From assembly GCA_025655555.1 (NCBI GenBank), contig JAHXIQ010000001.1, positions 62,001-126,000 on the forward strand: a stretch of DNA of 64,000 bases. Direction: 5' to 3'. The DNA comes from Candidatus Thiodiazotropha sp. (ex Myrtea sp. 'scaly one' KF741663) (GTDB lineage: Bacteria; Pseudomonadota; Gammaproteobacteria; Chromatiales; Chromatiaceae). Shown piece by piece: positions 8,493-18,643 of the stretch. Positions within the stretch are counted from its first letter, which is position 1; the number at the start of each line of letters is the position of its first letter. The notes beneath the pieces were generated by a model that saw nothing but the letters and a program-made list of their open reading frames with translations, searched no databases and had not been told where the DNA came from. The position numbers and the translations under genes were made by a program.

Positions 8493-10618
8493 AGCCCTTT
8501 AGCCCGGACAGGAGAAAATTCCTAAAATTAAGTGCTGGCGTTACAGGGGCCAGTCTGGTACTCGGTATCAATTGGAGTTGTAGCAATGATGCCAATATCG
8601 ATCATACCAGTGGTACTGATGTTTTCATCCCAAATGCGTGGTTGCGGATTGACACGAAAGGTAGTGTCACGGTGCTTGTGGCCGAATCGGAGATGGGGCA
8701 AGGCCCCTTCACGCTCCTCCCCATGATGGTGGCTGAAGAACTCGAAGTCGACTGGCATCAGGTCAGGGTCGAACGCGCGCCTTTGACACCCGTCTATGGC
8801 TACCAGATGACTGGTGGCAGCAGCAGTATCCGCAAAGGCTGGGAAACACTTCGTCAGGCCGGCGCTATCACCAAGGAGATACTACGACAAGCTGCCGCCC
8901 TGTCATGGCATGTGCCCGTCTCAGAATGCCGCGCCGAGCAGGGTCAGATCAGACACATTCCATCAGATAAAACACTCACCTACGCACAACTTGTACCCCA
9001 GGCGGTTGGCGTGCAAATACCCGAAACCGCACTTCTCAAGGAGCCTGAGGAGTTCCACATCATTGGCACGCCGGCACCGAGACTGGATACCCCGGAGAAA
9101 ATCAATGGCAAGGCACGGTTTGGTATCGATATCAAACTGCCCGGCATGGTCTACGCCACCATCACCCATTGCCCGGTTTTTGGTGGTAAGCCAAAAAATA
9201 TCGATGCAGAAAAGACCCGACAGATTAAAGGTGTACTTGATGTCTTCTCAATCGATGAGGGGGTTGTTGTCCTTGCCAAAGACACTTGGACTGCTTTTAA
9301 GGGCAAAGCCGCTCTACAAATAGATTGGGACTTTGGTGACAAGCAATCTCTATCCAGTGACTCAATCATCAAGACACTTGAAGCATTACATATTGATGAA
9401 ACGACAGAGATCGTCAAACAGGGCACCCCTGATAATCTGCTCGATGAGAAAAGTATCAAGAGTCGATATACCTTACCGTTCCAGGCACACGTAACCCTGG
9501 AACCGATGAACTGCACGGCCAGTTACCAGGATGGGAAATTACGTATCTGGGCACCGACTCAATCACCCAGCGAAGCCTATGATGCAGCCAGAGCTGCCAC
9601 CCAATCGAAAATCACACGTGCGACAAACAAGATCAAATCAAAGCTCTTCGATAGCGTTGATGACTCAATTGAAATCAATACCACACTCCTAGGTGGCGGC
9701 TTCGGCAGACGGCTTGAGCAGGACTTTGTCTCAGAAGCCGCTCAAATTGCTCAGCGTATCGAAAAACCTGTACAACTGACCTGGACCCGTGAAGAGGACA
9801 TACAGCACGATTTCTACCAACCTCTGACGCTGCATGAAATGCGGGGCACACTAGATGCGCGAGGTCTGCCTGTGGCTTGGCATCACACAATTAAAGGCAC
9901 CAACGCCAAGCCGGAAGGTGCAAATATTCTGCCATACGATATCCCCCATATTCGTGTCGATTTAATCGATATTGGTAAAATTCTACCTGTTGGTTACTGG
10001 CGTTCTGTACAACATGCCTACAATGCCTTTGCCGTGGAGCATTTTTTTGATGAATTGGCCCATGCGGGTAATCATGACCCCCTGGAGTTGCGCCTTCAGT
10101 TAATGTCGAAGGCAGCAAGATTAAAGAAAACCCTTGAGGTTGCCGCTGATAAAGCAGGATGGAGGCATAACTCCGATCTGTTTGGCGTTGCCTCCCATGC
10201 AGGATTCGGCAGTTATGTATCTGAAATCGTCCAACTCAAAGAACAAGGCAACAGATTAAAAATTGCGAAAATCACTTGTGTGCTGGACTGTGGCATTGTC
10301 ATCAACCCAGATATCGCAAAAGCACAAATGGAAGGATCCATCGTGTTTGGATTAACCGCAGCATTGAAATCATCCATTAAGATTAAAGATGGCCAAGTGC
10401 AACAAAGTAACTACCACAACTACCCTATTCTGAGCATGGCAGAAACACCTCCCATCGAAGTGTTTATCATCGACAGTAATGAAAATCCTGAGGGTATCGG
10501 TGAGCCGGGTGTCCCCCCTCTAGCGCCGGCCATTGCCAATGCATTATTTGCGGCAACCGGCAAACCCGTGACAGATTTACCGGTACCATTCGACAGTCAG
10601 GGGATCAAGGTCACATGA
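8489..10618 (+). CDS. Molybdenum hydroxylase large subunit, Tat-exported (IorB type)
   Basis: The 709-residue protein is the molybdopterin-binding partner of the upstream 2Fe-2S protein. A twin-arginine signal (RRKFLK at 8-13, then a hydrophobic stretch ending in a Cys) predicts folded export to the periplasm. The pterin-binding motif GGGFGRR and the motif [11 protein letters not shown] near residue 671, holding the catalytic glutamate of the family, are both intact. No FAD subunit, XdhC-type chaperone or cytochrome gene is adjacent. Isoquinoline oxidoreductases and membrane aldehyde dehydrogenases share this architecture, so the substrate stays open. Confidence 0.9.
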   Translation: MKPFSPDRRKFLKLSAGVTGASLVLGINWSCSNDANIDHTSGTDVFIPNAWLRIDTKGSVTVLVAESEMGQGPFTLLPMMVAEELEVDWHQVRVERAPLTPVYGYQMTGGSSSIRKGWETLRQAGAITKEILRQAAALSWHVPVSECRAEQGQIRHIPSDKTLTYAQLVPQAVGVQIPETALLKEPEEFHIIGTPAPRLDTPEKINGKARFGIDIKLPGMVYATITHCPVFGGKPKNIDAEKTRQIKGVLDVFSIDEGVVVLAKDTWTAFKGKAALQIDWDFGDKQSLSSDSIIKTLEALHIDETTEIVKQGTPDNLLDEKSIKSRYTLPFQAHVTLEPMNCTASYQDGKLRIWAPTQSPSEAYDAARAATQSKITRATNKIKSKLFDSVDDSIEINTTLLGGGFGRRLEQDFVSEAAQIAQRIEKPVQLTWTREEDIQHDFYQPLTLHEMRGTLDARGLPVAWHHTIKGTNAKPEGANILPYDIPHIRVDLIDIGKILPVGYWRSVQHAYNAFAVEHFFDELAHAGNHDPLELRLQLMSKAARLKKTLEVAADKAGWRHNSDLFGVASHAGFGSYVSEIVQLKEQGNRLKIAKITCVLDCGIVINPDIAKAQMEGSIVFGLTAALKSSIKIKDGQVQQSNYHNYPILSMAETPPIEVFIIDSNENPEGIGEPGVPPLAPAIANALFAATGKPVTDLPVPFDSQGIKVT

Positions 10619-10692
10619 CCGCCTCATTCCACAACCCGCTCAAGGGCTTTGCGTCCGGCTCTCTCATCAAACCTAATTTCGGATGATCTGAT

Positions 10693-12642
10693 ATGTGTGG
10701 TATTGCGGGCATTATGAATTTTCGCAGTGCTGTGCCGCCAAGCAGGGCAGAATTAAAGGATATGATTGAGGCTGTCTACCACCGTGGTCCGGATGGTTAC
10801 GGCTATTTCACCAACCAAAAAGTCGGATTGGCTCATGCAAGACTCAGCATCATCGATATTACTGGTGGAGATCAACCTATTCGAAACGAGGACCAAACTA
10901 TCCAGGTGGTTTTCAATGGTGAGATCTTCAACTATTTGGAGCTTCGTAAAGCACTCATAAAACTGGGACATCGTTTTTATACTCACTCTGATACTGAAGT
11001 TATCGTCCATCTCTATGAACAATATGGGCTGGAATTTGTAGCACACCTCAACGGCCAATTCGCAATTGCCTTGTGGGACGATAACCACCAGCGACTGGTG
11101 ATCGCCCGCGACAGAGTAGGCATTCGCCCCTTGTTCTACACTGAAAATGACGGGCGGCTCTATTTTGCCTCAGAAATTAAGTCACTTTTTTCTCATCCGT
11201 CGATCCCACGAAAACTCAACCTCCGGTCACTGCAAGAAATTTTTACTTTCTGGACAACGCTTCCCCCAAACAGCCTTTTCGATGGAATCAAGACGTTACC
11301 TCCAGGTAGCATGATGATAAACGAGCGGGGAGAGAGAAAAATAATAAAATATTGGGATTGGGATTTTTCACCAGACAATGTCGACAACAACCGTTCAGCG
11401 GAAGATTGGGCAGAAGAACTGAAATCGCTCATGGTCGACTCTGTCAGGTTACAACTTCGGGCAGACGTACCCGTTGGCGCCTATTTGAGCGGTGGGCTTG
11501 ATTCATCTGTTATCACCTCTTTGATCAAAAACTTTACTGACACACCTCTACGTACCTTCTCTGTCGGATTTGATGACAAGGAGTTCGATGAGAGCCGATA
11601 TCAACAAGAACTGGTAGACTACCTAGATACACAGCACAGCCATGTTGTATGCAAACATTCCGATATTGCAAACGCCTTTCCCAAGGTCATATGGCACACC
11701 GAATCTACAATTCTCAGGACAGCACCGACACCTCTCATGCTGCTTTCCGGAGCAGTTGAAGAGGCAGGGTACAAAGTCGTACTGACTGGCGAAGGCGCTG
11801 ATGAAGTATTTGGTGGCTACGACATCTTCAAAGAGGCCAAAGTAAGACGATTTTGGAGTCATTCACCGAATTCGAAATGGCGCCCATTGATTTTGCAACG
11901 CCTATACCCTTATCTAAAACATTCACCGACTGGAAGTGGTACATTTTCCCAGAATTTCTTTCAGCAAGGCCTTGAGGATATTGATAAACCCTACTTTGCA
12001 CATATACCACGCTGGGCGACCACACAACGAGGATTACAATTTCTGTCTGATGAAGCCAAATCAGCTATTGAACAGCAGATTAGATTCGATGACATCAACA
12101 GTCTTCTGCCAAAAAACATACATCGATGGAAGCCGCTTAACCAAGACCAATATATCGAGGCGAATACACTTCTTTCTGGTTATCTTCTCAGCTCGCAAGG
12201 TGATCGTGTAGCCATGGCCAACTCTATAGAGGCAAGATTTCCTTTTCTTGATCACCGCGTCATTGAATTTGCCTCACAGCTCCCTAATCGATACAAAATT
12301 ATGGGGCTCAACGAAAAATACATGCTAAAGAAGGCAATGCTGGGATTAATACCTGACCGGATTAGGAATCGTAGTAAACAGCCTTACCGCGCTCCAGATA
12401 GCCAGTCATTTATTATTGACGGAAAGCCGATAGATTATGTGGCATATCTTTTAAGTGAAGAGCGAATTAGACACTCAGGGTACTTCAATCCAAAAGCTGT
12501 CTCCTTGCTTTTGAAAAAATGCATAAAAGGAAGAGCGGTGGGATTTGCTGACAACATGGCATTTGTTGGGATTCTATCAACCATGCTTGTGGATGAGATG
12601 TTCTTATCTGAGCAAAAGCCATGTGCCATGGATTTTCCATGA
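10693..12642 (+). CDS. AsnB-type glutamine-dependent amidotransferase
   Basis: The 649-residue protein has an N-terminal class II glutaminase domain starting MCGIAGIMNF, with the nucleophile Cys2 exposed after Met removal. The C-terminal synthetase domain has the PP-loop SGGLDSS from residue 266 and a later TGEGADEVFGGY. It therefore uses glutamine as ammonia donor and ATP to activate a carboxylate. True asparagine synthetase is possible, but the neighbours (stand-alone ACP, acyl ligase, NadE-like synthetase) make a pathway-specific amidotransferase more likely. Similar proteins occur in exopolysaccharide/exosortase-linked and natural-product loci. It begins the AT-rich island, whose codon use differs visibly from the upstream genes. 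Confidence 0.88.
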   Translation: MCGIAGIMNFRSAVPPSRAELKDMIEAVYHRGPDGYGYFTNQKVGLAHARLSIIDITGGDQPIRNEDQTIQVVFNGEIFNYLELRKALIKLGHRFYTHSDTEVIVHLYEQYGLEFVAHLNGQFAIALWDDNHQRLVIARDRVGIRPLFYTENDGRLYFASEIKSLFSHPSIPRKLNLRSLQEIFTFWTTLPPNSLFDGIKTLPPGSMMINERGERKIIKYWDWDFSPDNVDNNRSAEDWAEELKSLMVDSVRLQLRADVPVGAYLSGGLDSSVITSLIKNFTDTPLRTFSVGFDDKEFDESRYQQELVDYLDTQHSHVVCKHSDIANAFPKVIWHTESTILRTAPTPLMLLSGAVEEAGYKVVLTGEGADEVFGGYDIFKEAKVRRFWSHSPNSKWRPLILQRLYPYLKHSPTGSGTFSQNFFQQGLEDIDKPYFAHIPRWATTQRGLQFLSDEAKSAIEQQIRFDDINSLLPKNIHRWKPLNQDQYIEANTLLSGYLLSSQGDRVAMANSIEARFPFLDHRVIEFASQLPNRYKIMGLNEKYMLKKAMLGLIPDRIRNRSKQPYRAPDSQSFIIDGKPIDYVAYLLSEERIRHSGYFNPKAVSLLLKKCIKGRAVGFADNMAFVGILSTMLVDEMFLSEQKPCAMDFP

Positions 12643-12781
12643 TGATTTACATAAAATGTATTTATTGTTCTTCAATATAAATCAGATTAAATATTTAGGG
12701 GATTCGGCCGAAATACATGTCAATACCATAATATCGGCCAATAGACAGTACTGAAAGTAATCGAATAAGGCGTTTCAACTC

Positions 12782-13027
12782 ATGTCCGTAGAAGCAAAAA
12801 TCAGAAATTACATCCTAGAGAATTACCTCTTTTCCGACGATCAAGCGTTACTCAACAGCAAAGACTCATTTCTTGAAAAGGGAATTTTAGACTCGACAGG
12901 CATTCTTGAAGTCATTTATTTCCTTGAAGAAGACTTTAAAATTAAGATCGATGATGAAGAGATGATCCCTGAAAATCTTGACTCTGTGAACAACATAGTT
13001 AATTTTATCGAGCATAAATCTGCCTGA
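12782..13027 (+). CDS. Stand-alone acyl carrier protein
   Basis: The 81-residue acidic protein has the carrier-protein motif ILDSTGILE, with Ser38 as the expected phosphopantetheine site. It is not housekeeping AcpP, whose motif is DSLDTVE. The next gene encodes an AMP-forming ligase 16 bases downstream, which probably loads this carrier with a small carboxylic or amino acid. The gene follows a 139-base AT-rich spacer after the amidotransferase gene. Carrier-plus-ligase pairs of this kind appear in exosortase-associated and natural-product clusters. Confidence 0.88.
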   Translation: MSVEAKIRNYILENYLFSDDQALLNSKDSFLEKGILDSTGILEVIYFLEEDFKIKIDDEEMIPENLDSVNNIVNFIEHKSA

Positions 13028-13043
13028 AATGCTACTTTTGTAA

Positions 13044-14555
13044 ATGTTACTTCTCAATAGGTTTAAGGGTGTCGTTGCCAGTCAGCCTGATGCAATTGCC
13101 GTCAAGCAGGGTGATAATTCATTCTCCTATAGAGAACTTAACCGCACAGCATCCAGCGTTGCATGGCATCTCCAAGATCTTGGAATTTCACAGGGAGATA
13201 GAGTCGCACTAGTCTTACCAAACTCATTCGAGTACATCGCTGTTTTTTATGGAATCTGGCTTTCAGGTGGCATAACAGTTGCGCTCAATACCCAAGCCAA
13301 GGCTTCTGATATCAGTAACTGGGTAGAGCATTCAGATGCAGAGTATTTATTCATTGAAGAGAATCACCCTGAGCTGGGTGTGCTAGATGAGCTGATAAAA
13401 ACAGATGTCACTATTGTTCCAGTGAATTGCAGCGCTTCGTCTTCACATTCTGGGCACTCAACCACTTGGCATAAAATAGTCAATGGGAATTTTGAAAACG
13501 ATTACTCTCCTCCGAGTAGAGATGATGTTGCTTCTATAATCTATACATCTGGTACATCAGGAAGCCCCAAAGGGGTCACACTGACTCATGGCAACCTTAA
13601 CTCTAATATAGATTCTATTCTTGGTTATTTATCACTGTCGAGTCGGGATAGTATTGTAAATGTCCTGCCGTTTTTCTACTCATACGGCAATTCAATACTT
13701 CACACTCACCTCGTGGTCGGCGCAAGGTTAGTACTGGAAAACAGCTTACTTTACCCACATCGAGTAGTTGAGCTGATTACAAATGAATCCGTTACAGGCT
13801 TTTCCGGTGTGCCTTCTACCTACTCATTAATTCTTGCAAGAGTAAAACTCGAAGAGTTTAGTTTTCCATCACTCCGATATATGACACAGGCAGGAGGACC
13901 CATGTCGCCTACGCTAAGCGACAAGATTCTTACCGCTCTGCCTAATATTGATTTTTTCATCATGTACGGACAAACCGAGGCAACAGCAAGATTAACCTAT
14001 CTTCCGCCAAAAATGTTACGCAAAAAAAGAGGATCTGTTGGGATACCTATTCCAGGGGTTACGATAGAAATAAAAAACAAGAATAACAAAAATGTTTCCG
14101 TAGGCGAGACGGGTGAAATATACGCCAAGGGAGATAATATTATGCGTGGTTACTGGAAAGATGAGTCAAGCACTCTCAGTACACTCAGAGAGGGGTGGCT
14201 ACATACCGGAGATCTTGCGCATTATGATTCAGATGGTTATCTCTATATAGATGGCAGATCATCAGACATGATAAAAACGGGTGGCAATCGTATAAGTCCG
14301 AAAGAGATTGAAGAAGTCATTCAGGAACTCGATGGTGTAGAAGAAGTTGCTGTTGTAGGCTTACAGGACGATATACTGGGAGAGGTTATTAAAGCTTTTA
14401 TCATACCTACACCGAAGTCTGGATTGAAAGAAATGGCGGTTCGCCGCCACTGTAAGGATAATCTTGCGAACTATAAAATACCAAAATCTATCGAGTTTAT
14501 TAAAACTCTACCAAAAACCGCCTCAGGAAAAATCAAGAGATTTTTACTGAAATGA
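13044..14555 (+). CDS. AMP-forming acyl/amino acid ligase (ANL superfamily)
   Basis: The 503-residue enzyme shows the full adenylation motif set: A3 IIYTSGTSGSPKG from residue 165, A5 YGQTEATARL, A7 GWLHTGDLAHYDSDGYLYID, A8 at the hinge GRSSDMIKTGGNRISPKEIEE, and the catalytic lysine in PKTASGKIKR near the end. It activates a carboxylate with ATP and transfers it to CoA or a carrier thiol. The ACP gene next to it suggests the carrier as acceptor. It resembles the acyl-CoA ligases of exosortase A-linked loci. The substrate cannot be read reliably by eye. Confidence 0.88.
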   Translation: MLLLNRFKGVVASQPDAIAVKQGDNSFSYRELNRTASSVAWHLQDLGISQGDRVALVLPNSFEYIAVFYGIWLSGGITVALNTQAKASDISNWVEHSDAEYLFIEENHPELGVLDELIKTDVTIVPVNCSASSSHSGHSTTWHKIVNGNFENDYSPPSRDDVASIIYTSGTSGSPKGVTLTHGNLNSNIDSILGYLSLSSRDSIVNVLPFFYSYGNSILHTHLVVGARLVLENSLLYPHRVVELITNESVTGFSGVPSTYSLILARVKLEEFSFPSLRYMTQAGGPMSPTLSDKILTALPNIDFFIMYGQTEATARLTYLPPKMLRKKRGSVGIPIPGVTIEIKNKNNKNVSVGETGEIYAKGDNIMRGYWKDESSTLSTLREGWLHTGDLAHYDSDGYLYIDGRSSDMIKTGGNRISPKEIEEVIQELDGVEEVAVVGLQDDILGEVIKAFIIPTPKSGLKEMAVRRHCKDNLANYKIPKSIEFIKTLPKTASGKIKRFLLK

Positions 14556-14604
14556 AAATAAAGAAAACTGGTCATTAGATTTAAACGCCGGAGGGGAATG
14601 ATTT

Positions 14605-15603
14605 ATGAACACACTACTTAAACAATACACCAATGAAATTATTAATTTTGATTGTGAGGGAGAAATTAATAAGATCTGCTCCACAATGCGTGAAGTGATG
14701 CGCAATAAGCTTCGTCGCAGGGGTGTTGTTGTTGCTGTTTCCGGCGGTATCGACAGCACTGTGTGCGCGGCACTGAGTGTCAAAGCATTCGGACCTGGTA
14801 AGGTTTTTCTTCTCCAGCTACCTGAAGTCGATTCAGCAGGTGAAACACAAGATAGAAGCACCATCTTAATAAATCATCTTAAAGCGCCTCACATCAAAAA
14901 CAATATTGCCGACACATTAGAAGCAATAGGTTGTTATTCAGCCAGAGATGACGCTATCCGATCAACATTTCCTGAATATACTGACGGATGGAAAAATAAA
15001 ATCGTAATCAAGGGCGGACTTGATGGGCAAATAAACCACTTCATTCTTGTTGTGCAAAGTCCTGATGGTGGGATATTCGAAAAAAGACTTAATATTAAAG
15101 AATACCTTCAAATCGTAGCAGCGACCAATTACAAACAGAGAATTAGAAAAACAATTGAATACTACCATGCCGACCGATTGAATTATGCGGTAGTTGGAAC
15201 CCCTAATCGACTTGAATATGATCAGGGTTTTTTTGTGAAAAATGGTGATGGTTCTGCTGATCTCAAACCGATTGCACATCTCTATAAAACCCAGGTATAT
15301 GCATTGGCGCGCGCACTTGGGGTTCCCGAGACCGTCTGCAATGCTATCCCCACAACTGATACATATAGCCTCCCTCAAGGCCAAGACGAGTTTTATTTTG
15401 CCCTTGAATACAAGAAAATGGATCAGGCCTTGTGGGCATATAATGTTGGTGCCTCTGCTCAATCATTAGCAGATATGCTAGAAATTGACCTAAAGCAAGC
15501 TGAATACATTTACAATGATATCGAAACAAAAAGAGTTACAACGCAATACTTACACTTTAGCCCGTTTCTGATGGAGCTGATGCCTGAAATCAAACACAAC
15601 TGA
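14605..15603 (+). CDS. NadE-like ATP-dependent amide synthetase
   Basis: The 332-residue protein has the adenine-nucleotide alpha-hydrolase fold of NAD synthetase. The PP-loop SGGIDS lies at 46-51, and the NadE-like core GDGSADLKPIAHLYKTQVYALAR is followed by TTDTYSLPQGQDEF. It lacks the glutaminase domain of large NadE proteins. An insert of roughly 50-70 residues between the P-loop and the core differs from E. coli NadE. NadE normally amidates nicotinate adenine dinucleotide. Here, next to an amidotransferase, ACP and ligase, I infer a pathway-specific amide-forming role. A strong SD (GGAGGGG) precedes the ATG. Confidence 0.82.
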   Translation: MNTLLKQYTNEIINFDCEGEINKICSTMREVMRNKLRRRGVVVAVSGGIDSTVCAALSVKAFGPGKVFLLQLPEVDSAGETQDRSTILINHLKAPHIKNNIADTLEAIGCYSARDDAIRSTFPEYTDGWKNKIVIKGGLDGQINHFILVVQSPDGGIFEKRLNIKEYLQIVAATNYKQRIRKTIEYYHADRLNYAVVGTPNRLEYDQGFFVKNGDGSADLKPIAHLYKTQVYALARALGVPETVCNAIPTTDTYSLPQGQDEFYFALEYKKMDQALWAYNVGASAQSLADMLEIDLKQAEYIYNDIETKRVTTQYLHFSPFLMELMPEIKHN

Positions 15604-15611
15604 CTTATCTT

Positions 15612-16667
15612 ATGAAGTACTCTGTAGCACAGGTTGATATTCTTAAGGAAAAAGAAGCTATCATCAATTTCTGGAATGAAAACAATCAAAAGAAACTAAA
15701 CGAGAAGTTCTCATGGATTTATGAATCCAATCCAGATGGATCTGCGAATGTGTGGTTACTTACTGACAATGAATCATCAGACATTGTCGGTATGGTTACT
15801 CTTTTTCCGCGTAATTTTGAATATTCAGGAAAAACCTACAGAGCAGGTATTTTGGGTGATTTCTACATCCAAAAATATCATCGATCATTTGGGCCTGCTC
15901 TTATGCTCATAAGGACAGTAACTGAATCTTTTGAAACCCTTAACTTCGATTTTATTTATGGCTTTCCAAATACCAGTGCAACCCCTGTATTAAGACGTGC
16001 AGGATTCACCCAACTCGGCCGACTGGTAAAATATGTTCGTCTTTTTAATATTGAAAGATTACTTCAAAGTAAAATTATAAACTCAACGATTATTACTCAA
16101 TTAATATCTATATTTGCTAAACCATTTATCTCACTTCTTTACCCAGACACCTGGAACTATAACTACGGGCGATATAATTTTAGTGTCTCCAATAGTATTC
16201 ATTTAGGCATAAATGACTTGATTGATAACTATAATGAAACATGCTTTAGCACTCAAAAGTCATATAAATATCTAAACTGGAAATATGAGCAGGACCCGGA
16301 CGACGATAATATTTTTTTTAACATGTTTGATAAACATGAGAAGTGTATAGGTTGTGTTGTCTTCCGCCTAGATTCAAATACCGTTGAGATCAGAGAGCTT
16401 ATACACACTGATAATCCCCGACAAACAGCAGATCTTTTGTCTGGATTTTTTAAATACGTGAAAAGAAAAAAAGCTGAATACGCATATCTGATTCCTTATG
16501 AAAATAGCTGCATACTATCTCTTGTCAGCGATCTTCAGTTATCACGAGGCGACAGATTTGGCGCAATAGTATTCCTTACTAATAAGCAGAAGGATTTTAA
16601 CGGAGAAATCACGAAGCTACTTACTGCTTCTAAAATCAATTTATATCTTACAGATCAGGACACTTAA
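15612..16667 (+). CDS. GNAT-like N-acyltransferase
   Basis: The 351-residue protein has a GNAT-type core in its first half, with IVGMVTLFPRNF (central strands) and AGILGDFYIQKYHRSFGPALMLIR resembling the acyl-CoA binding region. FIYGFPNTSATPVLRRAGFTQLG follows, a pattern typical of acetyltransferases. The C-terminal half repeats some of these features (YAYLIPYENSCILSLVSDLQ), suggesting a double GNAT fold as in FemAB-like proteins. It is the last gene of the plus-strand arm, 8 bases after the NadE-like gene. It may acylate the pathway product. No closer assignment is possible by eye. Confidence 0.7.
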   Translation: MKYSVAQVDILKEKEAIINFWNENNQKKLNEKFSWIYESNPDGSANVWLLTDNESSDIVGMVTLFPRNFEYSGKTYRAGILGDFYIQKYHRSFGPALMLIRTVTESFETLNFDFIYGFPNTSATPVLRRAGFTQLGRLVKYVRLFNIERLLQSKIINSTIITQLISIFAKPFISLLYPDTWNYNYGRYNFSVSNSIHLGINDLIDNYNETCFSTQKSYKYLNWKYEQDPDDDNIFFNMFDKHEKCIGCVVFRLDSNTVEIRELIHTDNPRQTADLLSGFFKYVKRKKAEYAYLIPYENSCILSLVSDLQLSRGDRFGAIVFLTNKQKDFNGEITKLLTASKINLYLTDQDT

Positions 16668-16806
16668 CTTGCTGCCAGACAAATGACGCCATACTAATTA
16701 AAGAACGTAGATTATGAAATATGATCGATAATTTATCATCATATAGCAACGCTGATAGCTTTTATCAGGAATTTTACCTAAAAACATAATTAACTAGCAT
16801 CACTAC

Positions 16807-18249
16807 TTAATTGTTTTTGAAAAAAACACCATTCTCACACGCTAACAATCTGCTATATTCTTCAACTTCCTTGTCAGTTGCATATATTGAAAAATAATTA
16901 GTTAACCTTGCTAACAACTTCATCCTAGTTATTTTATCTATTTGCGCTTTTTTTCTTTGGTAATCCAGCTCTTGCCCCTGAAACCTGGTTAAATCAGTCT
17001 GTAATGAAACAAGAGTAGGATAGTCTTTGTGTTTCTGTATGTAACTGGAAACCGTCTCAATATCTTTATTCAAAGTAGATATATAAGACAATGTATAAGG
17101 ATGGAACAGTTCGGGCCAGTACTTTTTAATATCGAGCTTTATTGAAGAAGATACTTCCTCAATATTCTCCTCCGTTTTCTGTTGTAATTGTTTTATGTTA
17201 ACAATATTTTCTTGGATCTCACTTTTCATATTTTTCAACAGTTGCCTATCCATACCCAAATCATGCTTACTCGCTAAATATTCTGCGATGCTCCAGTAAA
17301 TACTTTTTTCATCTTCATTGCCTGACGACCATCTAAGGTACCATGGCGTCCATTCTTCTAGGTACATCTCACTGGATGATCTTGATAAATCCTTGCTCTC
17401 ACCTACCATTAACGCATAAATATGTGACTCTCGGTAAGAAACAGAACCATCATTATTAATATCAACGGAAACTGGCAGCTCCTGTCCATTTCTAGTTGCA
17501 CCATTTAGGGGAGCAAAAAAGTATGTGGAGTAATCCCTGTATTCTTCTTTGTTTGTATTGAGCGAGCACCCCTCGGATTGATCGTAGGGAGATTCCGCAA
17601 AAAATCCACACCTATTTTGCTTTGCCAATTCATTTGACTCTGGGTCTTCATAAATCAAATGGTAGAATCCGCCTGAATAACACTGTGGAAAAACAAACCT
17701 GATCAATGACTCTGCGTGAGCACTGTCAAGAATTCCATCAACTTCTCCGACATCTAATTTCTCATCACCCCATACCTTTATTGTATTGTATCGAACGTCA
17801 TCTTCATTGAGATCTCCGTGACCATTAAATACGATAAGTATTTCACTCTCTTTGTCTGTAGCATTAAGCAAGTTAAGAATTGACTTTGACAGCTCGTCTT
17901 TTCTTGTCGAGCCAGACAACTCTGGTACTCCATTAATTTTAAATCTGAGTCGATGTGCATCGCCAAAGTCAAATACCCGTGATAAAGGCTGCATTAAATC
18001 CGTAGAATCGGTATCGTCAAAGAAAGCAACATCCTTCTCTTCTGTATTACCAGCCGCATAATAATTTTTTATTGTATTACTTGATTTTTTCAAAATTTTA
18101 CTTAGCCACTCGACATTATCCTCTATTTGCCCTTGTGAATTACTGATTGTATTCCCACCTCCTACTTGAATTATCACTGACGAATCGGCGTGAATACTTT
18201 TCGCCAAAGAAAATAAGAGCAAAAAAAGCAATAAATACTTAGCCATCAT
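16807..18249 (-). CDS. Secreted caspase-like (clan CD) protein with EF-hand loop
   Basis: The 480-residue product starts with a signal peptide (hydrophobic 4-16, probable cleavage near HADSS). It shows the clan CD catalytic pair: His144 in FNGHGD and Cys190 in FVFPQCYSGGF. These fit the caspase/legumain/gingipain fold. At 263-274 the loop DINNDGSVSYRE has the acidic/polar spacing of a calcium-binding EF-hand. Residues from about 325 to the end are helical with likely coiled coil. It overlaps the upstream small membrane-protein gene by 11 bases. Target and activation are unknown; calcium-triggered processing is only a guess. Base composition is AT-rich like the rest of the island. Confidence 0.75.
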   Translation of the reverse strand: MMAKYLLLFLLLFSLAKSIHADSSVIIQVGGGNTISNSQGQIEDNVEWLSKILKKSSNTIKNYYAAGNTEEKDVAFFDDTDSTDLMQPLSRVFDFGDAHRLRFKINGVPELSGSTRKDELSKSILNLLNATDKESEILIVFNGHGDLNEDDVRYNTIKVWGDEKLDVGEVDGILDSAHAESLIRFVFPQCYSGGFYHLIYEDPESNELAKQNRCGFFAESPYDQSEGCSLNTNKEEYRDYSTYFFAPLNGATRNGQELPVSVDINNDGSVSYRESHIYALMVGESKDLSRSSSEMYLEEWTPWYLRWSSGNEDEKSIYWSIAEYLASKHDLGMDRQLLKNMKSEIQENIVNIKQLQQKTEENIEEVSSSIKLDIKKYWPELFHPYTLSYISTLNKDIETVSSYIQKHKDYPTLVSLQTDLTRFQGQELDYQRKKAQIDKITRMKLLARLTNYFSIYATDKEVEEYSRLLACENGVFFKNN

Positions 18250-18634
18250 TATTGCTCCAATCTATTAAAATTGCTGGTAACGCAGCAATCGCTATGATTA
18301 ATCCAAGTATAGTCGGTATCATTGACGACATAAGGACAGCAGCAAAAACAAAAATAATAGCTAGCAGTAGAATTGGCAGCCCAAGTGGTTTTGGCAAGTA
18401 CTTTCTACAGATTATAAAAAAGAGCACAGTAGGCAAAATCACGAAAAAAGAATTAAGCCAATCAACCAAAACAATCTTTAAAAGTCTTCTTTTGGATTCG
18501 TACAGATAATAGTCTACTAAGGCACTATCACCCAGGAGATAGTCCCACATCATCTGGACACACAGTGAAACAGGATAAGCAAGAAGTACAATCAACCCTA
18601 GCCATAACCATCTACTGTTAATTGAATAATTCAT
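18239..18634 (-). CDS. Small integral membrane protein of unknown function
   Basis: The 131-residue protein has about four hydrophobic helices (roughly 9-27, 57-75, 81-100 and 102-124) and a short soluble loop after the first. I do not recognise the family. It overlaps the caspase-like gene by 11 bases and follows the carbamoyltransferase gene by 9 bases, so all three probably share one transcript. It may be a membrane partner of the exported caspase-like protein, which is inferred from position only. Confidence 0.65.
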   Translation of the reverse strand: MNYSINSRWLWLGLIVLLAYPVSLCVQMMWDYLLGDSALVDYYLYESKRRLLKIVLVDWLNSFFVILPTVLFFIICRKYLPKPLGLPILLLAIIFVFAAVLMSSMIPTILGLIIAIAALPAILIDWSNNDG

Positions 18635-18643
18635 TACTCAAAA

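Noticed and set aside
14605-15603. Housekeeping NAD synthetase
   Set aside because: The neighbours and the insert argue for a pathway enzyme, although a housekeeping role cannot be excluded without the rest of the genome.
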